A DNA stretch of 64,000 nt from Bradyrhizobium guangdongense (GTDB taxonomy: Bacteria; Pseudomonadota; Alphaproteobacteria; Rhizobiales; Xanthobacteraceae), in contig NZ_CP030051.1 in NCBI RefSeq assembly GCF_004114975.1, positions 2,046,001-2,110,000 of the forward strand, written 5' to 3'. The notes under the pieces were generated by a model. That model was not told the origin of the DNA and searched no databases. It saw nothing but the letters and a program-made list of their open reading frames with translations. How positions within the stretch are numbered: the first letter of the stretch is position 1; every line of letters begins with the position of its first letter. Shown in pieces: positions 45,970 through 54,216 of the stretch. A program made the translations under genes and the position numbers.

Positions 45970-46401
45970 ATGGCGACCGGTTCAGTCTCTCTGGCGAAGG
46001 CGATGTGGCGCGGCTTTCGCGGCAAATGTCCGAACTGCGGCGAAGGCCATCTGTTCGGTCGCTTCCTGAAAGTGGCGGATGCCTGCGACCATTGCGGCGA
46101 GGAGCTGGTTCATCAGCGCGCGGATGATTTTCCGGCCTATCTCGTGATGGTCGTGGTCGGCCATCTCGTGGTGCCGGCGATCCTCGCGGTCGAGACCGCC
46201 TATGCACCGCCGGTGTCGCTGCAACTCGCGGTGTGGCTGCCGGTGACGCTGTTTTCTTCTCTCGCGCTATTGCAACCGACCAAGGGCGCCATCGTCGGCC
46301 TGCAATGGCAGATCGGCATGCACGGTTTCGAGGCGAGCAAGCTGCGGCGCGAAGCCGGCCAGCTCGCGCCTGTGCTGGTGAAGGCACCGCGCGCAGCCTG
46401 A
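45970..46401 (+). CDS. DUF983 family membrane protein
   Basis: 143 residues. The N-terminal zinc-ribbon CPNCGEGHLFGRFLKVADACDHCGEEL (shown here as its Cys pairs CPNC and CDHC) is followed by two membrane helices at about 58-80 and 85-105, as in DUF983. Family function unknown. ATG at 45970 has AAGGGGTGTGG upstream; the longer frame from 45889 runs back through the regulator's promoter and is unlikely. Divergent from the MocR-type gene, which probably controls it. Confidence 0.85.
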   Translation: MATGSVSLAKAMWRGFRGKCPNCGEGHLFGRFLKVADACDHCGEELVHQRADDFPAYLVMVVVGHLVVPAILAVETAYAPPVSLQLAVWLPVTLFSSLALLQPTKGAIVGLQWQIGMHGFEASKLRREAGQLAPVLVKAPRAA

Positions 46402-46463
46402 GGCACGCGGCGTTTACATCGCCCAGCCCATCGCTACACTCCATCGCATCAAAAACAAGAATT

Positions 46464-47189
46464 ATGGAAACGCCGATGGCCGCGCGCGCAACAGCCTTCC
46501 TGCTTTGTCATGGCGCGTGGTCCGGCGGATGGGCCTGGAAGAAGATGCATCCGCTGATGGCCAAGGCCGGCCACCGCCTGATCGCGCCGACCTACACCGG
46601 GCTCGGCGAGCGGTCGCATCTCGCAAGCCCTGCAATCGATCTCGAGACGCATATCCAGGACATCCTCAACGTCATCTGGTTCGAGGATCTCAGCGACATC
46701 GTGCTGCTCGGCCACAGCTATGGCGGCATGGTCGCGACAGGGGTTGCCGATCGCGCCCGTGAGCGCGCGACACAATTGATCTATCTCGACGCCTTCGTGC
46801 CCGGAGACGGGCAGTCGCTGTTCGATCTCAACGAAGGCGGCCGCGAGCCGATGCGCAAGGCGGCTGCCGCAGGTGACGGCTACCGCGTCCCGCCGAACCC
46901 GCCGCCGCCGGATACGCCGCAGACCGATCTCGACTGGCTCAATGCGCGCCGCATCAACATGCCGCTCAAATGTTTTGAAACGAAGCTGAAGCTTCAGCAC
47001 GGCGAACCGCCGATGCCGCGGAGCTACATCTACTGCAAACGCATTCCGCCGGGCGATGTGTTCGGCCAGTTTGCACGACGCGCGAAGAGCGAGGAGGGCT
47101 GGCGCTATTTCGAGCTCGACGCCAGCCACGCGCCGAACGTGACGGCGCCGGAGGCGCTGATGGGTGTGTTGAGCGAGATCGTGGCGTAA
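46464..47189 (+). CDS. Alpha/beta-fold hydrolase
   Basis: 241 residues. The nucleophile elbow is GHSYGGM (near residue 80), with the oxyanion stretch LCHGAWSGGWAW at the N-terminus and the catalytic His in LDASHAPNVTAPEAL at the C-terminus. This is the small-esterase group related to plant methyl esterases and salicylate-binding protein 2. Substrate unknown. Start at 46464, with an in-frame ATG at 46476 as a good alternative. Followed by a class B repeat. Confidence 0.88.
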   Translation: METPMAARATAFLLCHGAWSGGWAWKKMHPLMAKAGHRLIAPTYTGLGERSHLASPAIDLETHIQDILNVIWFEDLSDIVLLGHSYGGMVATGVADRARERATQLIYLDAFVPGDGQSLFDLNEGGREPMRKAAAAGDGYRVPPNPPPPDTPQTDLDWLNARRINMPLKCFETKLKLQHGEPPMPRSYIYCKRIPPGDVFGQFARRAKSEEGWRYFELDASHAPNVTAPEALMGVLSEIVA

Positions 47190-47197
47190 CACTCACT

Positions 47198-47298
47198 GTC
47201 ATTCCGGGGCTCGCGAAGCGAGAACCCGGAATCCATTCCTCCACCGTCTCTGCGGCCTGATGGATTCCGGGCTCGTGCTGCGCACGCCCCGGAATGAC
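47198..47298. repeat. Palindromic repeat, class B copy 2
   Basis: GTCATTCCGGGGCTCGCG at the left and GCCCCGGAATGAC at the right, with CCCGGAATCCATTCC and GGATTCCGGG inside; same element as 12476-12567. It lies directly after the hydrolase gene and before the convergent rnpB. Confidence 0.8.
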
Positions 47299-47334
47299 AC
47301 CGTTCGAATGGTTGCGCGTTCGCCCCAAATTGGT

Positions 47335-47366
47335 GAGGGGTCCGATGCGCTGGCATCGAACCCCTC
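47335..47366 (-). terminator. Hairpin downstream of rnpB
   Basis: GAGGGGT and ACCCCTC arms with an inner CGATGC/GCATCG stem, about ten bases beyond the 3' end of the RNase P RNA. The T tract after it on the minus strand is weak (AATTTGG), so it may act with processing of the RNA end. Confidence 0.5.
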
Positions 47367-47376
47367 GTCGCAAGAC

Positions 47377-47795
47377 ATCAGCCGGCCTGTAAGCCGGGTT
47401 CTGTAGGGCACCGCCGGCTTGCGCAAGCGATACGTGACGGCCATTCCTCTGGGGCCATGTTCGCACATGGCCTCGAGCAACCTACCCGGACGGCGGGCCT
47501 GACATCGCCCCGCGGCGTTATCGCTTGCGCGAACAGCCCGCTTAAGTCGTCCCTATTCGGTTTTGCTCCCGGTGGGGTTTACCATGCCGGCTCCGTTGCC
47601 GGAGCCGCGGTGCGCTCTTACCGCACCTTTTCACCCTTACTTCCTCCGAGGAGGGAGCGGTTCGTTCTCTGTGGCACTTTCCCTGGGGTCGCCCCCGCCG
47701 GACGTTATCCGGCACCGTATGTCAAGGGAGCCCGGACTTTCCTCCCCGGCGGCCTTTCGACACTTGCAGGGGCGGCCGTCCGGCCGACTGACGGC
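47377..47795 (-). ncRNA. rnpB: RNase P RNA, type A
   Basis: On the minus strand the sequence contains GAGGAAAGTCCGGGCTCC near the 5' end and CCCTACAGAACCCGGCTTAC near the 3' end, the two most conserved blocks of bacterial RNase P RNA. The ends pair: TCAGTCGGCC with GGCCGGCTGA forms helix P1. Length of about 419 bases fits alphaproteobacterial type A. It is the catalytic RNA that matures tRNA 5' ends. The exact ends are estimated from P1. Confidence 0.95.
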
Positions 47796-47941
47796 CTAGC
47801 CAATGGGCATTTGTGACGGTTTCGTCAAGGCAATATCCTCACGCACGCCTCGCTCGAAATAATTTATCCTGAAGATGTCGTTTGGCGCGTGATCCGTTCG
47901 ACTGGATGTCGGTGATCCCACCGAACAACAGGAGCCAGGCA

Positions 47942-48295
47942 ATGCAATATCTGCTGATGATCTACCAGAACGAGGCCGAGTACGCGAAGGTCGACCCGGG
48001 AACCAGCCAGAAGATGTCGGCGGAGTATGAGGCCTTCACGCAATCCATCGTCCGGAACGGCAATTTCAAGGCCGGCGACCGGTTGCGGCCGACCACGACC
48101 GCGACCACGGTGCGCGTGCGCGATGGCAAGACGCTGACGACCGACGGTCCATTTGCGGAGACGCGTGAACAGCTCGGCGGCTATTATCTGATTGAGGCCA
48201 AGGACCTCAATGCGGCAATCGAGATCGCGGCGCGCATTCCCAGCGCGCGCATCGGATCGATCGAGGTGCGGCCGATCTGGGTCTACGACAAGTGA
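47942..48295 (+). CDS. YCII/DGPF-motif protein, partner of ECF42 sigma
   Basis: 117 residues with a ferredoxin-like YCII fold: MQYLLMIYQNEAEYAK at the start, then TDGPFAETREQLGGYYLIEAKDLNAAIEIA, which holds the DGPF motif. Genes for such proteins accompany ECF42 sigma factors, as here (sigma gene 23 bases downstream). Their biochemical role is unsettled. ATG at 47942; the frame is open upstream but lacks family similarity. Confidence 0.85.
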   Translation: MQYLLMIYQNEAEYAKVDPGTSQKMSAEYEAFTQSIVRNGNFKAGDRLRPTTTATTVRVRDGKTLTTDGPFAETREQLGGYYLIEAKDLNAAIEIAARIPSARIGSIEVRPIWVYDK

Positions 48296-48317
48296 CGGCC
48301 GGGCCTCGCATCGACGC

Positions 48318-49550
48318 ATGACGCCGACCGACATCGACAAGGTCTTTCGCGACGAGGCGGGGCGGGCGCTGGCCACCCTGATCCGCCTCGTCGGCGATTT
48401 CGATCTCGCCGAGGATGCGCTCCAGGACGCGTTCGCAGTCGCGCTGGAGCGCTGGTCGGCGGGAGAGCTTCCCGACAATCCGCGCGCCTGGCTGGTCAAT
48501 GTCGGCCGCAACAAGGCGATCGACCGGGTCCGCCGCCAGGCCGTCTTCCGCAGCAAGCAGCAGGCGCTTGTGCACGAGCTCGAGCACGATGCCGATGCCC
48601 CGGCCGAACCGCCGGCGATGCTCGATGACGACATGCTGCGGTTGATCTTCACCTGCTGTCATCCGGCGTTCGCGTCCGAAGTCCAGGTCGCGCTGACGCT
48701 GCGCACCGTCTGCGGCCTCTCCACGGCGCAGGTCGCGCGCGCGTTCCTCGTCAGCGAGGATGCGATGGGACAGCGCCTCGTTCGCGCCAAGCAGAAGATC
48801 AGGCTTGCCGGCATTCCCTATGAAGTGCCCGAACGCGACGCTCTGGCGCCACGGCTCGACGGCGTGCTCGCCGTGATCTATCTCGTTTTCACCGAAGGCT
48901 ATGTCGCAACCTCTGGCGCGGACCTGATGCGGCCCGATCTCGCGGCCGAAGCCATCAGGCTCGCGCGCTTGCTCGACGGTCTGATGCCCGATCGCGCCGC
49001 GATCAAGGGGCTGCTGGCCCTGATGCTGCTGCACGATGCGCGCCGCGCCGGGCGCGAGACCGCGGCCGGCGACATCGTGTTACTGGAAGAGCAGGACCGC
49101 TCGCTCTGGGATCGGGCGCAGATCGAGGAGGGATCGCGTCTCGTCGATGACGCGCTGCGCGTGCCGGGGCGGCCGCAGTCCTATGTGGTGCAGGCCGCGA
49201 TCGCCGCGCTTCATGCCCGCGCGCCGAGCTACGGCCAGACCGATTGGCCGCAGATCGCGGGACTCTACGAAGTCCTGCTGCGCATCAACCCGTCGCCGGT
49301 GATCGAGCTCAACCATGCCGCCGCGATCTCGATGGTCGACGGCCCGGCACGCGCGCTCGACCTCGTCGACGCGGTCGCCGCACGCGGTGGCCTCGACGGC
49401 TACGAGCTGCTGCCCGCCGTGCGCGCGGACCTGCTGCGGCGGCTGGGGCGGAAGGATGAAGCGCGCGATGCCTATGCTGCTGCGACGGCGGCGACGCAAT
49501 TGGAGCCGTTAAGACGATTGTATGCGCGGCGCGTGAGGGAGATGGAGTAG
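48318..49550 (+). CDS. ECF42-group RNA polymerase sigma factor
   Basis: 410 residues. Region 2 (about 10-75) has FDLAEDALQDAFAVALERW and RAWLVNVGRNKAIDRVRR; region 4 (about 115-165) has GLSTAQVARAFLVSEDAMGQRLVRAKQKI. A long C-terminal extension (about 180-410) of helical, TPR-like repeats with LAVIYLVFTEGY is the mark of group ECF42, which has no anti-sigma factor. The extension is thought to be needed for activity. Cotranscribed with the DGPF gene. Followed by a class C repeat. Confidence 0.9.
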   Translation: MTPTDIDKVFRDEAGRALATLIRLVGDFDLAEDALQDAFAVALERWSAGELPDNPRAWLVNVGRNKAIDRVRRQAVFRSKQQALVHELEHDADAPAEPPAMLDDDMLRLIFTCCHPAFASEVQVALTLRTVCGLSTAQVARAFLVSEDAMGQRLVRAKQKIRLAGIPYEVPERDALAPRLDGVLAVIYLVFTEGYVATSGADLMRPDLAAEAIRLARLLDGLMPDRAAIKGLLALMLLHDARRAGRETAAGDIVLLEEQDRSLWDRAQIEEGSRLVDDALRVPGRPQSYVVQAAIAALHARAPSYGQTDWPQIAGLYEVLLRINPSPVIELNHAAAISMVDGPARALDLVDAVAARGGLDGYELLPAVRADLLRRLGRKDEARDAYAAATAATQLEPLRRLYARRVREME

Positions 49551-49567
49551 GTGCCGCCGCACACTCC

Positions 49568-49652
49568 GTCATCGCGAGCGCAGCGAAGCAATCCAGGCTG
49601 TCTCAGTGGAAACAGCCTGGATTGCTTCGTCGCAAGTGCTCCTCGCAATGAC
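49568..49652. repeat. Palindromic repeat, class C copy
   Basis: GTCATCGCGAGCGCAGCGAAGC at the left and GCAATGAC at the right, with AATCCAGGCTGT and ACAGCCTGGATT pairing around a GGAAA loop. It lies between the convergent sigma factor and amidase genes, where it can serve as a transcript end. Confidence 0.8.
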
Positions 49653-49672
49653 GGAGTGTGTGGTGGTCGCCG

Positions 49673-50455
49673 TCACTTCGACGCGACAGTGGTCCCGTCC
49701 GCCGGCAGGCTCGCCAGCAGCGCCTGCAGGGTCGTCAGCGTCGAGTGATCCGCAACGCCGTCGAGCCGCGCGGGACGGAAGTGACGCTGGAAGGCGGTGA
49801 CGACTTCCATGGTCGATGCATCGTATTTGCCCGTGAGCGGCACGCCATAGCCATAGCGAGCCAGCGCCTGCTGCAGGCTCAGCACCGCGTCGCTGATGGT
49901 GCCGAGCATCAGGGTTTCGCCGCGCACGACCGGCGCCGGAGTCACCCAGTGCCCGACGCCGGAATTGGCGAGCGAATGCCAGGGAAATTTCTCGCCGGGA
50001 TCCTTCTTGCGCGCCGGCGCGACGTCGGAATGACCGAGCACGCGCTGCGGCACGATCTTGCGGCGGAGGATGATGCCGCGGCATAGCGCGATCACGGCGG
50101 CGATCTGGCGCAGCGGATATTCCGGATAGCCCCAATCGTGGCCGCGGTTGATGATCTCGATCCCGATCGAGCAGGAATTGATGTCGTCCTCGCCGGCCCA
50201 GGACGAGACGCCGGCGTGCCAGGCGCGCCGGGCTTCCGGCACGCATTGCACGATGCGGCCGTCCTCCAGCACGACATAATGCGCCGACACTTCGGTGCCG
50301 GCCGTGCACAGCCGGGCCAGCGCGCCCTCGACGTCGGGCATGCCGGTGTAGTGCAGCAGGATCATGTCGGGCTGCCGGCCCTTGCTGCGCTCGCCATGGT
50401 TGGGCGAGGGGATGATGTCCGAGACGATCGACGAATCCGGCTCGAACGTCCGCAT
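49673..50455 (-). CDS. N-acetylmuramoyl-L-alanine amidase, AmiD/AmpD type
   Basis: About 260 residues: an Amidase_2 domain with zinc ligands in MILLHYTGM, RAWHAGVSSW and VLGHSDVAPARKKDPG, then a C-terminal peptidoglycan-binding domain (LQQALARYGYGVPLTGKYDASTMEVVTAFQRHF). No signal peptide is obvious, which favours a cytoplasmic AmpD-like recycling role, but the PG-binding domain argues for the cell wall. The frame is open upstream to a TTG at 50569, adding up to 38 low-complexity residues; I prefer the ATG at 50455 where homology-like sequence starts. Confidence 0.9.
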   Translation of the reverse strand: MRTFEPDSSIVSDIIPSPNHGERSKGRQPDMILLHYTGMPDVEGALARLCTAGTEVSAHYVVLEDGRIVQCVPEARRAWHAGVSSWAGEDDINSCSIGIEIINRGHDWGYPEYPLRQIAAVIALCRGIILRRKIVPQRVLGHSDVAPARKKDPGEKFPWHSLANSGVGHWVTPAPVVRGETLMLGTISDAVLSLQQALARYGYGVPLTGKYDASTMEVVTAFQRHFRPARLDGVADHSTLTTLQALLASLPADGTTVASK

Positions 50456-51001
50456 GGTCGCCGCCGCCTTGGGAATCGGCAGAGCGCGCTGACGCTTCGA
50501 ATCAGTTCCAGACGGCGTGGACGGACCGGACGGCATAAACAACTCAGAATCTGACGACGAGTGGGCCAAGCCCTTCTCTTTACTATTCCTTTACCCTCCG
50601 CTCCGCGCAATCGCGCAGGTCGGTTAACGCGCGCATTTTGGGTCAGTGTGTGGATGAGGCATCACCACCCAGCGAACGTCCAAAGACCTTTTCAAGATGT
50701 AACGAGCCGATCAACGCTTTCTTAACGCTAAGCGCCGTTACTGAGAGGTGAAGAGCCGACCCGCGTCCGGAGGCGGCCAAAAGCGTTTTTGGCTCGAAAT
50801 CCCATGGTTGCCCGACATATTCCACTGGGAGCACCGGGTTTGCCGCCTGGGACGACCGGGCTCGGCTTGCATGCTGGCAAGGGTGCTGAAGAGGGGCTTT
50901 GTCGTGGAACCGCCGCGACGCGGAATCATTCGAGGCGTGATGGGCTGCTTCGCCCCAAAATTGACCTGCTTGCCCTCCTGCGCACGCGGCAGGCGCGAGG
51001 C
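50456..51001. other. Upstream region of the dcw cluster
   Basis: Between the divergent amidase and rsmH. It should hold the promoter of the dcw operon. The usual first gene, mraZ, is absent: none of the frames shows the MraZ pattern. Runs of TGGG/CGGG at 50827-50861 are not in the regular 10-base spacing of MraZ boxes. Short open frames that end at the rsmH start look like chance. Confidence 0.6.
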
Positions 51002-51991
51002 ATGAGCGACGCGCCCCACATCCCCGTGCTGGGCCGCGAGGCGGTCGCGCATCTCGCACCGCGCGACGGCGGCATCTACGTCGATGCCACCTTCGGGGCC
51101 GGCGGCTACAGCCGCGCCATTCTCGACGTATCAGGAACCCGCGTCATCGCGATCGATCGCGACCGCACCGCAATTGCGGGAGGTGCCGAACTGGTCGCGC
51201 AAGCCGCCGGGCGGCTGACGCTGGTCGAGGACCGATTCTCGAATCTCGCCGAGGTCTGCGCTTCGCAAGGCGTCCAGGCCGTCGACGGCGTCGTGATGGA
51301 CGTCGGCGTGTCGTCGATGCAGCTCGACCAGGCCGGGCGCGGTTTTTCGTTCCGCTTCGATGGTCCGCTCGACATGCGGATGGGGCAGAACGGACCGACC
51401 GCGGCGGATGTCGTCGCGCGCGCCTCGGAAAGCGATCTGGCTGACATCATCTATCTGTTCGGCGAGGAGCGGCAGTCGCGCCGCATCGCCCGTGCCGTGG
51501 TCGCCGACCGGCAGGAGACGCCGTTCACCACCACGCGCGCACTCGCCGATCTCGTCGGCCGCGTGGTGCGTTCGAAGCCCGGGGACATTCATCCGGCGAC
51601 ACGGACATTCCAGGCGCTCCGCATCCTGGTCAACGAAGAGCTCGATGAGCTCCAGACCGCGCTGATGGCCGCCGAGCGCGTGCTCAAGCCGGGCGGGCGT
51701 CTCGTGGTGGTCTCGTTCCACTCGCTGGAAGATCGCATCGTCAAGAATTTCCTCGCCGAGCGGTCCAAGACCGGCGGCGGCTCGCGGCATCTGCCGGAAG
51801 TGGCGCAGGCGGCGCCGAGCTTCCAGCTTCTGACGCGGCGGCCCGTGATCGCGGGCGAAGCGGAAGTCGCGCGCAATCCGCGCGCCCGGTCCGCAAAGCT
51901 GCGTGCCGCCGAGCGTACCTCGGCGCCGGCGCATGCCGACGACCAGCGGTCGTCCTGGCCGAAACTCTCCGACGTGATGAGGGGCGGCTAG
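51002..51991 (+). CDS. rsmH: 16S rRNA (cytosine1402-N4)-methyltransferase RsmH
   Basis: 329 residues. [15 protein letters not shown] at the start, then [13 protein letters not shown] (SAM-binding motif I), [16 protein letters not shown] and [21 protein letters not shown] are characteristic of RsmH/MraW. It methylates C1402 of 16S rRNA on the 30S subunit. First gene of the dcw cluster; three bases before ftsL. The ATG at 51002 gives the family length. No mraZ precedes it. Confidence 0.96.
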   Translation: MSDAPHIPVLGREAVAHLAPRDGGIYVDATFGAGGYSRAILDVSGTRVIAIDRDRTAIAGGAELVAQAAGRLTLVEDRFSNLAEVCASQGVQAVDGVVMDVGVSSMQLDQAGRGFSFRFDGPLDMRMGQNGPTAADVVARASESDLADIIYLFGEERQSRRIARAVVADRQETPFTTTRALADLVGRVVRSKPGDIHPATRTFQALRILVNEELDELQTALMAAERVLKPGGRLVVVSFHSLEDRIVKNFLAERSKTGGGSRHLPEVAQAAPSFQLLTRRPVIAGEAEVARNPRARSAKLRAAERTSAPAHADDQRSSWPKLSDVMRGG

Positions 51992-51994
51992 CAC

Positions 51995-52387
51995 ATGCGC
52001 TTCATCCACCTCCTCGTCATCGGCGCGCTGATCTTCGCGGCTGCCTATGTCTACCGGATCAAGATGGATTCCACCGCCCGCGTGGAAAAGGTGCTGCGGC
52101 TGCACGCCGAGATCCGCGAGCAGCGCGATGCGATCGCGCAGCTGCGTTCCGAATGGGCCAAGCTCGATGCCCCCCTGCGCCTGCAGGGCCTCGTCGAGCG
52201 GCATCTGCCGCTCAAGCCCGTCAACGGCACGCAATATGATTCACTGAAGAACCTGCCGGACCGTCCGCCGCGGATGTTCCGGCCGGGCGAGCCCGATCCG
52301 ATCGGGTCCATGATCAACACCATCGAAGCCGCCAGCGATCCTGACAGCGTGACGGGTTCCGTGTCTCAGCCCGAGGACAAGCAATGA
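51995..52387 (+). CDS. ftsL: Cell division protein FtsL
   Basis: 130 residues: a short cytoplasmic start, one helix (about 4-20, IHLLVIGALIFAAAYVY), then a coiled coil (about 28-60) rich in Leu/Glu/Arg and a Pro-rich periplasmic tail. Position between rsmH and ftsI identifies it, since FtsL proteins are poorly conserved. It forms the FtsQLB complex that activates septal synthesis. ATG immediately follows rsmH; its stop overlaps the ftsI start. Confidence 0.85.
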   Translation: MRFIHLLVIGALIFAAAYVYRIKMDSTARVEKVLRLHAEIREQRDAIAQLRSEWAKLDAPLRLQGLVERHLPLKPVNGTQYDSLKNLPDRPPRMFRPGEPDPIGSMINTIEAASDPDSVTGSVSQPEDKQ

Positions 52388-54135
52388 GCGCTGTTCCGGC
52401 CAAATCGACCGTGCGGCCAGCAGAACCCTGGCGGCAGCGCCTGATCCGCAGTCTGCTCTACGGGCGCAATGTCGATCGCGCCGCGAAGGCGCGCGCGCGC
52501 GTCGGCCTCGCGATGCTGGCGTTTGCCACCGTCTATGCCCTGATCGGCGGCCGGCTCGTGATGTTCGCGATCGGCGCCGACGCGCACAGTGCGCGGCGTG
52601 CGGCGGCGCAGGAGGTGGTCGCGACCGCGCGGCCCGACATCGTCGACCGCAACGGCGCGATCCTCGCGACCGACGTCAAGGCGTCCAGCCTGTTCGGCGA
52701 GCCGCGCCGGATCATCGACAAGGACGAGGCGATCGAGCTTCTGACCGCGACCGTGCCCGATCTCGACGAAGCCGAGGTGCGCGAGCGCCTGAGGACGCGC
52801 AAGGGCTTCGTCTGGCTCAAGCGCGAGATCACGGCGAAGCAGCAGCAGGACATCCACAAGCTCGGCATCCCCGGCATCGGTTTCCTGCGCGAGAACAAGC
52901 GCGTCTATCCGACCGGCAACGAGGTCGCCCACCTCATCGGTCTCGTCAACATCGACAACCAGGGCATCGCCGGCATGGAGAAGTGGCTCGACAACCAGGG
53001 CCTCGCCGATCTCCACCGCGCCGGCTTTGCTATCGACCGGTTGCAGAAGCCGATCGAGCTGTCGGTCGATCTGCGCGTCGAGCACGCGCTGCGCGATGAG
53101 CTGCTGAAAGCCAAGGAAAAATTCCACGCCAAGGCGGCCTCCGGCCTCGTCACCAACGTCAACACCGGCGAGATCGTGGCCATGGTCTCGGTTCCGGATT
53201 TCGACCCGAACAATCCCAAGGAAGCTCACGACCCTGACCGCATCAACCGCCTGACCACAGGCGTGTACGAGATGGGGTCGACCTTCAAGGCGTTCACGCT
53301 GGCGATGGCGCTCGACACCGGCAAATACGGTCTCGATTCGCTGTGGGATGCACGCGGACCGCTGCACTACGGCAAGTTCGCCATCCATGACGACGAGCCG
53401 AAGGGCCGCTTCCTGAACATGAAAGAGGTGTTCACCTTCTCCTCCAACGTCGGCGCGGCGCGGATCGCGCTGTCGCAGGGCGTGGAAGCGCACAAGGCGT
53501 TCCTGCGCAAGATGGGCCAGCTCGAGCGGTTGCGCACGGAGCTGCCGGAAAGCGCCTCGCCGATCCTGCCGCGACGCTGGAGCGAGCTCAACACCATCAC
53601 CATCGCGTTCGGCCACGGCATCGCGGTCGCGCCGCTGCAGGCCGTGATGGGCGTCAGCGCGCTCGCCAATGGCGGCCTGCTGATTCCCCCGACGTTCCTC
53701 AAGCGCTCCGAGGAGGAGGCGCGGGCGATCGCCAAGCGCGTGATCAAGCCCGAGACCTCGGACAAGATGCGGTTCCTGATGCGGCTGAACGCCGAGATCG
53801 GCACGGCGCGCAAGGCGGACGTGAAGGGCTATTATATCGGCGGCAAGACCGGCACCGCGGAAAAGGTGGTCAACGGCCGTTACGCCAAGAAGCGGGTGCT
53901 GACCGCATTCACCGCGATCATGCCGGCCGACAAGCCGAAATACCAGCTCCTGATCATGCTCGACGAGCCGCAGCCTCTGAAGGAAACCTACGGCTTCATC
54001 ACCTCGGGCTGGAACGCCGTCCCGACCGCGGGCAACGTCATCGCCCGTATCGGGCCGCTGCTCGGCATCGAGCCCCGCTACGACCTGCCGCCTGCGGACC
54101 GCCTTATTCTTGCAGCATCCAGGACAACCCAGTAA
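52384..54135 (+). CDS. ftsI: Septal peptidoglycan transpeptidase FtsI (PBP3)
   Basis: 583 residues: N-terminal helix at about 42-62, pedestal domain, then a penicillin-binding transpeptidase domain with S299-x-x-K302 (STFK), S353-S354-N355 and K488-T-G-T. It cross-links septal peptidoglycan together with FtsW. The ATG overlaps the ftsL stop (ATGA). RPDIVDRNGAILATD is the conserved start of the pedestal. No PASTA domain. Confidence 0.96.
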   Translation: MSAVPAKSTVRPAEPWRQRLIRSLLYGRNVDRAAKARARVGLAMLAFATVYALIGGRLVMFAIGADAHSARRAAAQEVVATARPDIVDRNGAILATDVKASSLFGEPRRIIDKDEAIELLTATVPDLDEAEVRERLRTRKGFVWLKREITAKQQQDIHKLGIPGIGFLRENKRVYPTGNEVAHLIGLVNIDNQGIAGMEKWLDNQGLADLHRAGFAIDRLQKPIELSVDLRVEHALRDELLKAKEKFHAKAASGLVTNVNTGEIVAMVSVPDFDPNNPKEAHDPDRINRLTTGVYEMGSTFKAFTLAMALDTGKYGLDSLWDARGPLHYGKFAIHDDEPKGRFLNMKEVFTFSSNVGAARIALSQGVEAHKAFLRKMGQLERLRTELPESASPILPRRWSELNTITIAFGHGIAVAPLQAVMGVSALANGGLLIPPTFLKRSEEEARAIAKRVIKPETSDKMRFLMRLNAEIGTARKADVKGYYIGGKTGTAEKVVNGRYAKKRVLTAFTAIMPADKPKYQLLIMLDEPQPLKETYGFITSGWNAVPTAGNVIARIGPLLGIEPRYDLPPADRLILAASRTTQ

Positions 54136-54216
54136 TCAATCGGGTAGGCCGTCGCCGCTGCTGAGTCGGAGATTTTCCCTTCGGTTTCGGCTTTCCGGCA
54201 CGGCAACTGGAAGACC

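Noticed and set aside
50827..50861. Repeated TGGG/CGGG as MraZ boxes
   Set aside because: The GGG runs are 9, 13 and 9 bases apart rather than a regular 10, and no mraZ gene is present.
50748..51005. 85-codon frame ending at the rsmH start as a possible mraZ replacement
   Set aside because: No MraZ pattern, irregular codon use and no ribosome binding site; more likely promoter and leader DNA.
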